Source: Nonomuraea sp. (GTDB lineage: Bacteria; Actinomycetota; Actinomycetes; Streptosporangiales; Streptosporangiaceae). Taken from it: a stretch of 14,070 nucleotides of DNA. Shown in pieces: positions 8,127-14,070 of the stretch. The stretch spans positions 1-14,070 of the forward strand of contig JABFVJ010000346.1 of assembly GCA_013362835.1 (NCBI GenBank), read 5' to 3'. A program made the position numbers and the translations under genes. How positions within the stretch are numbered: the first letter of the stretch is position 1; the number at the start of each line of letters is the position of its first letter. Below the pieces are notes generated by a model. That model had not been told where the DNA came from, did no database searches, and worked only from the letters and a program-made list of their open reading frames with translations.

Positions 8127-8707
8127 TGGAGAGTCCGGAGCAGCGGCGTGAGCGCCGGCGGGCCGAGAAGCGGCAGGCCATCAGGCTGGCCGCGGTGCGG
8201 CTGGCGCTCGACGAGGGTCTCGACGCGGTCACCGTCGAGGCCGTCAGCGCCGCGGCCGACATCTCGCCCCGCACGTTCTTCAACTACTTCGCCTCCAAGG
8301 AGGAGGCGCTCGTGATGGAGCCGGTCTGGCGGCCCGACGACATCGTCGCGCTGCTCGGCGACCGGCCCGACGGCGAGCCGGTGTTCCGGTCGCTCCAGGC
8401 GGTGGCCCGGGAGCTCGCCGTGCGCGTACGGCCGATGTGGGAGACCATGCAGCCGTTCATGGAGCTCAACAGCCGCTATCCCGAGCTGGCCGCCAGGGCG
8501 CGCGCCGTCGACCAGACCCAGATCATGGAGAAGGTCCTCGACGCCGTCAGGAGCCGGCCCGGCGTCACCAGCGGCATCCACGCCCGGATGCTGCTCGTCA
8601 CGACGTTCGGCGCGATGATCTCCGCGGTCCAGGAGTCCGCGGCGGCCGACCGGCCGGTCGAAGAACTGCTCGACGAGGCGTTCGCGCTGCTCGAACGCGG
8701 ACTCTGA
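8126..8707 (+). CDS. TetR/AcrR family transcriptional repressor
   Basis: The 193-aa TetR-type regulator has an N-terminal helix-turn-helix at about residues 15-60, where VEAVSAAADISPRTFFNYF is a classic TetR recognition segment. An all-helical ligand-binding and dimerisation domain follows (about 75-193). I chose GTG at 8126 because a promoter -10 (8113-8118) and operator repeats lie just upstream. The ATG at 8072 would add 18 residues encoded by those operator repeats. The MFS exporter starts 93 nt downstream on the same strand, and its upstream gap has no TGCAA-type operator. The repressor probably controls itself and the exporter from one promoter, with a transported drug or metabolite as likely inducer. 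The ligand cannot be read from the sequence. Confidence 0.92.
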   Translation: MESPEQRRERRRAEKRQAIRLAAVRLALDEGLDAVTVEAVSAAADISPRTFFNYFASKEEALVMEPVWRPDDIVALLGDRPDGEPVFRSLQAVARELAVRVRPMWETMQPFMELNSRYPELAARARAVDQTQIMEKVLDAVRSRPGVTSGIHARMLLVTTFGAMISAVQESAAADRPVEELLDEAFALLERGL

Positions 8708-8726
8708 CCCAGCTGAAAAAGAGAAT

Positions 8727-8758
8727 GCGGCGATCGGGGTGGCACCCCCGACCGCCGC
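8727..8758 (+). terminator. Hairpin between tetR and the MFS gene (partial terminator or attenuator)
   Basis: GCGGCG (8727-8732) pairs with CGCCGC (8753-8758). After one mismatch, TCGGGG (8734-8739) pairs with CCCCGA (8746-8751), leaving a 6-nt loop. No T-tract follows. It lies 19 nt after the tetR stop and may lower read-through to the exporter or stabilise processed mRNA. Confidence 0.5.
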
Positions 8759-8800
8759 CGATTCCTCCTGCCCTCGCGAAAGAAGCAAGGAGACAACTGA

Positions 8801-10252
8801 ATGGTAGCGACAATCACCCAGGACGCCCCACCTCGGCGCGGCCTGTGGCTCAGCATGGGCTCGCTCCTGCTGTGCCTGTTCCTGGCGGCGATCGACCAGA
8901 CCGTGGTGGCCACGGCCACCCCGACCATCGTGGGCGAGCTGAACGGCCTTGAGAGCGTGTCGTGGCTGGTCACGGCGTTCTCCCTCACCTCCGGCATCGT
9001 CGCCCCCCTCTACGGCAAGCTCAGCGACATGTACGGCCGCCGCACCCTCTACCTGTCGGCCATCGCCCTGTTCCTCGCCGGCTCGGCCCTGTGCGGGCTC
9101 GCCCAGACGATGCCCGAGCTCATCGCCTTCCGCGCCTTCCAGGGCCTCGGCGCCGGCGGCCTCATGGTGCTGACCATGACGATCGCGGCCGACATCACCA
9201 CCCCGCGCGAACGCGCCAAGTTCCAGGGCCTGTTCGGCGCGGTCATCGGCGTGGCCGCCGTCGCCGGTCCCGTCATCGGCGGCTACCTCACCGAGCACAT
9301 CTCCTGGCGCTGGATCTTCTACATCAACCTGCCGCTCGGCGCGGTCGCGCTGGCCGTGGCGTTCGCCGTGCTCAAGCTGCCGCGCCGCACGTCGCCCCAC
9401 CGGATCGACTGGCCGGGCGCCGCGCTGATCTCCGGCGTGCTCACCTGCCTGACGCTGCTGGCCTCCTGGGGCGGCACCACCTACGCCTGGTCCTCGCCGG
9501 TCATCCTCGGGCTCGGCGCGGGGGCGGTCCTGCTGACCGTGCTCTTCGTGCTGGCCGAACGCCGGGCCGAGGAGCCGGTGCTGCCGCTCGGGCTGTTCCG
9601 CGACCGGTCGTTCACGATCGCCACGGCGACCATCGTGCTCATGGCGACCGGGATGGTCGGGGCGGCCACCTTCCTTCCCCTGTACCTGCAGCTGGCCGCC
9701 GGGGCCAGCGCGTCGAACTCCGGGTTGCTGCTGCTTCCCCTGATGGCGGGCATGATCGTCTCGTCGTCGGTCGCCGGGCGGGTGGTGACCAGGCTCGGGA
9801 CGTACAAGTGGGTCGTGGTGACGGGGGCGGCGCTCGCGACGGTGGCCGGGTTCCTGTTCTCGACCATGGGGCTCGGGACCGGCGCGTTCACCTCGGGGGC
9901 GTACATGGTGCTGTTCGGGGCCGGGCTCGGCATGGTGCTGCAGAACCTCATGCTGGCCGCCCAGACCAGCGCGCCCGCCGCCGACCGGGGCGCGGCGACC
10001 TCGGCGGTCTCCTTCGCCAGGAACGTGGGCGGCGCGGTCGGGGTGGCGATCCTCGGCGGCGTCTTCACCGGCCGGCTCGGGCTGGGGCAGGCGGCTCTCG
10101 ACACCGCCGCCGTGGGCACGATGCCCGAGTCCGTACGGCTGGCGTTCGCCGACGCGATCGGCGGGGTGTTCGCGTGGGTGACGCCGATCATGCTGCTGGG
10201 CGTCGTGCTCCTCGCGTTCCTGAAGGACACCGGCCTCCAGCACAAGGGCTGA
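8801..10252 (+). CDS. MFS multidrug exporter, DHA2 (14-TM) type
   Basis: The 483-aa integral membrane protein is a proton-driven drug:H+ antiporter of the DHA2 type (EmrB/QacA-like). The TM1 signature IDQTVVATA is at 31-39, motif A GKLSDMYGRR at 72-81, motif B-like RAFQGLGAGG at 111-120, and antiporter motif C GPVIGGYL at 156-163. WRWIFYINLP at 169-178 is typical of DHA2 transporters. Alternating hydrophobic segments to about residue 475 are consistent with 14 helices. The ATG at 8801 follows AAGGAG (8787-8792) with an 8-nt gap. It is co-directional with tetR, and the pair form a classical repressor/efflux module. Exported compounds are unknown; self-resistance or general xenobiotic efflux are both plausible. 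No truncation is seen. Confidence 0.93.
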   Translation: MVATITQDAPPRRGLWLSMGSLLLCLFLAAIDQTVVATATPTIVGELNGLESVSWLVTAFSLTSGIVAPLYGKLSDMYGRRTLYLSAIALFLAGSALCGLAQTMPELIAFRAFQGLGAGGLMVLTMTIAADITTPRERAKFQGLFGAVIGVAAVAGPVIGGYLTEHISWRWIFYINLPLGAVALAVAFAVLKLPRRTSPHRIDWPGAALISGVLTCLTLLASWGGTTYAWSSPVILGLGAGAVLLTVLFVLAERRAEEPVLPLGLFRDRSFTIATATIVLMATGMVGAATFLPLYLQLAAGASASNSGLLLLPLMAGMIVSSSVAGRVVTRLGTYKWVVVTGAALATVAGFLFSTMGLGTGAFTSGAYMVLFGAGLGMVLQNLMLAAQTSAPAADRGAATSAVSFARNVGGAVGVAILGGVFTGRLGLGQAALDTAAVGTMPESVRLAFADAIGGVFAWVTPIMLLGVVLLAFLKDTGLQHKG

Positions 10253-10259
10253 CGCGTTC

Positions 10260-10294
10260 CCCGGGACCGGCCGGGTTTGCCTGCCGGACCTGGG
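10260..10294 (+). terminator. Candidate terminator after the MFS gene
   Basis: Arms 10260-10271 (CCCGGGACCGGC) and 10283-10294 (GCCGGACCTGGG) pair over 12 positions with one G-U pair and one A-A mismatch, closing an 11-nt loop. It starts 8 nt after the MFS stop. Only a short T-run follows (10300-10302), so termination strength is uncertain. Confidence 0.5.
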
Positions 10295-10334
10295 GACCGT
10301 TTCGCCACCCATCGACCGAAATTTCACCACTAAG

Positions 10335-10378
10335 TTGCATCAGCGGTTGAGTGTCGGGAAGATGCAGATTCTGCGACA
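10335..10378 (+). promoter_or_regulatory. Possible promoter/operator region of the S8 protease gene
   Basis: A palindrome GCAGA-T-TCTGC (10364-10374) lies 24 nt before the chosen start. It sits between a looser inverted pair, TGTCG (10352-10356) and CGACA (10374-10378). TTGCAT (10335-10340) could be a -35, but its 17-nt-spaced partner GAAGAT (10358-10363) is a poor -10. Regulation by an unknown repressor is possible. The sequence alone does not fix the promoter. Confidence 0.3.
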
Positions 10379-10397
10379 GTCGGCGGATGGGGGAGCA

Positions 10398-12070
<1,673 letters not shown>

Positions 12071-12074
<4 letters not shown>

Positions 12075-12421
12075 TGTACCGCCTGATCGCGGACGCCGTG
12101 ATGGTGGTGCACTTCGCCTTCCTCGCCTACCTGGCCGTGGGCGGCTTCATCGCCTGGAGGTGGCGGCGCACGATCTACGCCCACCTCGCGGTAGTCTGCT
12201 GGGGCCTGATCTCGATCACCACGGGCGTCGAATGCCCACTGACCGTCGCCGAGAGCTGGGCCCGCCATCACGCCGGACTCGCGGGCCTGCCGCCGAGCGG
12301 CTTCATCGACCACTACATCGAGGGCGTCGTCTACCCGGAACCGTACACGAACTTGGTACGCCTGGGACTCGCCGTTCTCGTGTTGTTCTCCTACGTCGGG
12401 TACGTTCTCCGTCGTCAGTGA
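12071..12421 (+). CDS. DUF2784 family small membrane protein
   Basis: The 116-aa protein matches the DUF2784 pattern. An N-terminal helix carries VVHFAFLAYLAVGGFIAWRW (about 11-30), a second segment covers about 36-52, followed by the family-like GVECPLTVAESWARHHAG (about 54-71). A C-terminal helix near 96-113 ends in basic residues. The ATG at 12071 overlaps the protease stop as ATGA, so translation is probably coupled; the adjacent ATG at 12074 is an alternative start one codon later. The family has no established biochemical role. Coupling suggests a product made with the surface protease, perhaps a membrane partner, though operon convenience is equally possible. Confidence 0.88.
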
Positions 12422-12443
12422 CTGCCAAGTGGTCTGTACCAAT

Positions 12444-12457
12444 TAAGGTAGGACTCG
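12444..12457 (+). promoter_or_regulatory. Possible internal promoter -10 and start-deciding signals of pyk
   Basis: TAAGGT (12444-12449) fits TANNNT and sits 7 nt before the GTG at 12457, the same spacing seen at tetR, so a leaderless pyk transcript is possible. No convincing -35 lies at 16-18 nt; GTGACT at 12418-12423 is 20 nt away. The same bases include AAGG (12445-12448), which could be a Shine-Dalgarno 8 nt from the start. Both readings support GTG at 12457. Confidence 0.3.
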
Positions 12458-13887
12458 TGACTCGTCGCGCGAAAATCGTCTGCACCCTAGGCCCAGCCAC
12501 TTCGTCCAAGGAACGCCTCCGTGAGTTGATCTCAGCGGGCATGGACGTGGCACGGTTCAACCTCAGCCATGGCGATCATGACATGCACAGAGAGGTCTAC
12601 GACCGGGTCAGGGAGGTGGCGGCCGACCTCGGCCGCGGCGTAGGCGTGCTCGCCGACCTGCAGGGCCCCAAGATCCGTGTCGGCACCTTCGAGGAAGGCC
12701 CGGTCCGCCTCGGCTTCGGCGACGTCTTCACCATCACCACCGAAGACGTCCCCGGAGACCGCGAGCAGGTCTCGACCACCTACAAGGGCCTGCCCGGCGA
12801 CGTGCGGCCCGGTGACACGATCCTGGTCGACGACGGCCGCCTCGTCCTGGAGGCCACCCGCGTCGACGGCGACCGCGTCACCACCCGCGTCGTCATCGGC
12901 GGCATGATCTCCAACAACAAGGGCCTCAACCTCCCCGGCATCAACGTCAGCGCCCCCGCCCTCACCGACAAGGACGAAACCGACCTGCGCTGGGCGCTGC
13001 GCACCGGTTTCGACATGATCGCCCTGTCCTTCGTCCGCCGCCCGTCCGACGCCGACGTGGTGCGCAACATCATGGAGCAGGAGGCCGTGCGCCTCCCGCT
13101 GCTCGCCAAGATCGAGAAGCCGCAGGCCGTCGAGCGCCTGCCCGAGATCGTCGAGGCCTTCGACGGCATCATGGTCGCCCGCGGCGACCTCGGCGTCGAG
13201 CTGCCCCTGGAGCAGGTGCCGATCGTCCAGCGGCGCATCATCGAGCTGTGCCGCGAGAAGGCCCGCCCGGTCATCGTCGCCACCCAGATGCTCGACTCCA
13301 TGATGAACGCCCCGCGCCCCACCCGCGCCGAGGCCAGCGACGTCGCCTACGCCGTCATGGACGGCGCCGACGCCGTCATGCTGTCCGGCGAGACCTCGGT
13401 CGGCAGCTACCCGATCGAGTCCGTCTCCACCATGGACCGCATCGCCTGCGCCGCCGAGAAGGCGTCCCTGCACGCGACCCACAGCCTGGAGCGCCTGCCG
13501 GAGACCACCGGCGGAGCCATCGCCAGGGCCGCGGCCGAGGTCGGCGCGATCGTCGGCGCCAAGGCGCTGATCGCGTTCACGATGTCCGGCGAGACCGCCC
13601 GCCGCCTGGCCCGCTACCGCTCGCCGATCCCGCTGCTGGCCTTCACCTCGGCCACGCACGTGCGCGGGCAGCTCTCGCTGACGTGGGGCGTGGAGACGTT
13701 CCACGTGCCGTTCGTCCACCACACCGACGACATGGTCCGCCAGGTGGAGGCGTCCCTGCTGTCACTGGGCCGCCTGGAGAAGGGCGACAAGGTCGTCATC
13801 GTGGCCGGCTCGCCCCCCGGCACCCCGGGCAGCACCAACGCCCTCCGCGTCCACACCATCGGCTCCGCCGTCTCCCACGCGAATTGA
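12457..13887 (+). CDS. pyk: Pyruvate kinase
   Basis: The 476-aa enzyme catalyses phosphoenolpyruvate + ADP to pyruvate + ATP at the end of glycolysis. The start VTRRAKIVCTLGPA matches family N-termini, which supports GTG at 12457; the frame stays open upstream but lacks similarity there. Domain A holds R33-F-N-L-S-H38 and the active-site motif AKIEKP with catalytic K218 and metal ligand E220. D244 in MVARGDLGVELP is the second metal ligand, and GETSVGSYPIE lies near 313. The B-domain lid covers about 68-165 and the regulatory C domain about 350-476. K72 in LQGPKIR sits where potassium-dependent enzymes carry Glu, so a K+-independent type is expected. It lies 35 nt after the DUF2784 gene on the same strand and may have its own promoter. 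Confidence 0.97.
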   Translation: MTRRAKIVCTLGPATSSKERLRELISAGMDVARFNLSHGDHDMHREVYDRVREVAADLGRGVGVLADLQGPKIRVGTFEEGPVRLGFGDVFTITTEDVPGDREQVSTTYKGLPGDVRPGDTILVDDGRLVLEATRVDGDRVTTRVVIGGMISNNKGLNLPGINVSAPALTDKDETDLRWALRTGFDMIALSFVRRPSDADVVRNIMEQEAVRLPLLAKIEKPQAVERLPEIVEAFDGIMVARGDLGVELPLEQVPIVQRRIIELCREKARPVIVATQMLDSMMNAPRPTRAEASDVAYAVMDGADAVMLSGETSVGSYPIESVSTMDRIACAAEKASLHATHSLERLPETTGGAIARAAAEVGAIVGAKALIAFTMSGETARRLARYRSPIPLLAFTSATHVRGQLSLTWGVETFHVPFVHHTDDMVRQVEASLLSLGRLEKGDKVVIVAGSPPGTPGSTNALRVHTIGSAVSHAN

Positions 13888-13906
13888 CCCTTCCGTGAGT
13901 TCGCAG

Positions 13907-13922
13907 CCCGGAAGCGTCCGGG
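13907..13922 (+). terminator. First hairpin downstream of pyk
   Basis: CCCGGA (13907-13912) and TCCGGG (13917-13922) form a perfect 6-bp stem with loop AGCG, 20 nt after the pyk stop. There is no T-tract. It is the first of several consecutive hairpins and may act with them as a U-less terminator. Confidence 0.45.
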
Positions 13923-14070
13923 TGAAGCCTCCGTCCACCGGCGCGTTCCGCCGGTGGGTGAAGCCTCCGTCCGTGGTGCGTTTCCGCAGGTGGGTGGAAG
14001 CCTGTGTCCGCCGGCGCGCTTCCGTCGGCGCGCGGTGAGGCCGTCCATTCGGTACGGCTTCGCCTGGTCA
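13920..14070 (+). repeat. About 36-nt tandem repeat array, each unit able to form a hairpin
   Basis: GGGTGAAGCCTCCGTCC occurs at 13920-13936 and 13956-13972. A variant, GGGTGGAAGCC, starts at 13992, so the period is 36 nt. A degenerate copy follows near 14033. In unit 1, CCACCGGCG (13935-13943) and CGCCGGTGG (13949-13957) make a perfect 9-bp stem. Unit 2 keeps only TGCG/CGCA around TTTC. Unit 3 has GCCGGCG/CGTCGGC, 7 bp with one G-U. GCCGT (14040-14044) and ACGGC (14054-14058) make another stem. The array may run past the window edge. It could terminate or protect pyk mRNA. No protein is supported here. Confidence 0.6.

Noticed and set aside
6527..10330. 1267-codon minus-strand open frame opposite gltD, tetR and the MFS gene
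   Set aside because: It spans three unrelated genes and their gaps antisense, with His/Arg/Gly-rich low-complexity translation; no start signal or domain.
13614..14048. 144-codon minus-strand frame across the pyk 3' end and repeat array
   Set aside because: It is antisense to pyk for over half its length, the repeat units change phase by indel, and there is no recognisable domain.

Overview
The window comes from a GC-rich actinomycete chromosome. The evidence is strong G/C at third codon positions, GTG starts, long antisense shadow ORFs, and actinobacterial gltBD and pyk. A Streptosporangiales-type host (Nonomuraea or Streptosporangium relatives) is my best guess, but nothing here proves the genus. 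No RNA genes, insertion sequences, phage genes or CRISPR arrays were seen.

Layout, left to right. Positions 1-158 are non-coding and hold a degenerate 34-35 nt tandem repeat and a five-tract G-quadruplex motif. A leftward gene (1700-159) encodes a bis-aminopropyl-spermidine synthase (BpsA)-like enzyme with an unusual C-terminal extension. A 324 nt divergent intergenic region (1701-2024) separates it from rightward gltB. That region holds a second five-tract G-quadruplex motif and a nested inverted repeat. gltB and gltD (2025-8023) are a tight operon for NADPH-dependent glutamate synthase and end at a clear intrinsic terminator. Next is an apparently leaderless TetR repressor gene (8126-8707), whose promoter is covered by three 18-bp direct repeats containing TGCAA/TTGCA half-sites. 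It is followed by a 14-TM DHA2-type MFS drug exporter (8801-10252), a classical repressor/efflux pair. A subtilisin-like S8 lipoprotein protease (10398-12074) overlaps a small DUF2784 membrane protein (12071-12421) by ATGA. Pyruvate kinase (12457-13887) begins 35 nt later. The last 183 nt hold an array of about 36-nt units that each can form a hairpin.

How the genes work together. gltBD supplies glutamate from glutamine and 2-oxoglutarate, and pyk controls the end of glycolysis; both are core metabolism. The polyamine-type enzyme shares gltB's divergent control region, so a nitrogen-economy link is possible but inferred only. The TetR/MFS pair and the protease/DUF2784 pair look like accessory blocks sitting between gltBD and pyk. 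The most notable material is non-coding: the G4-plus-dyad element upstream of gltB, the G4 over the BpsA-like stop codon, the phased TetR operator array, and the hairpin array after pyk.
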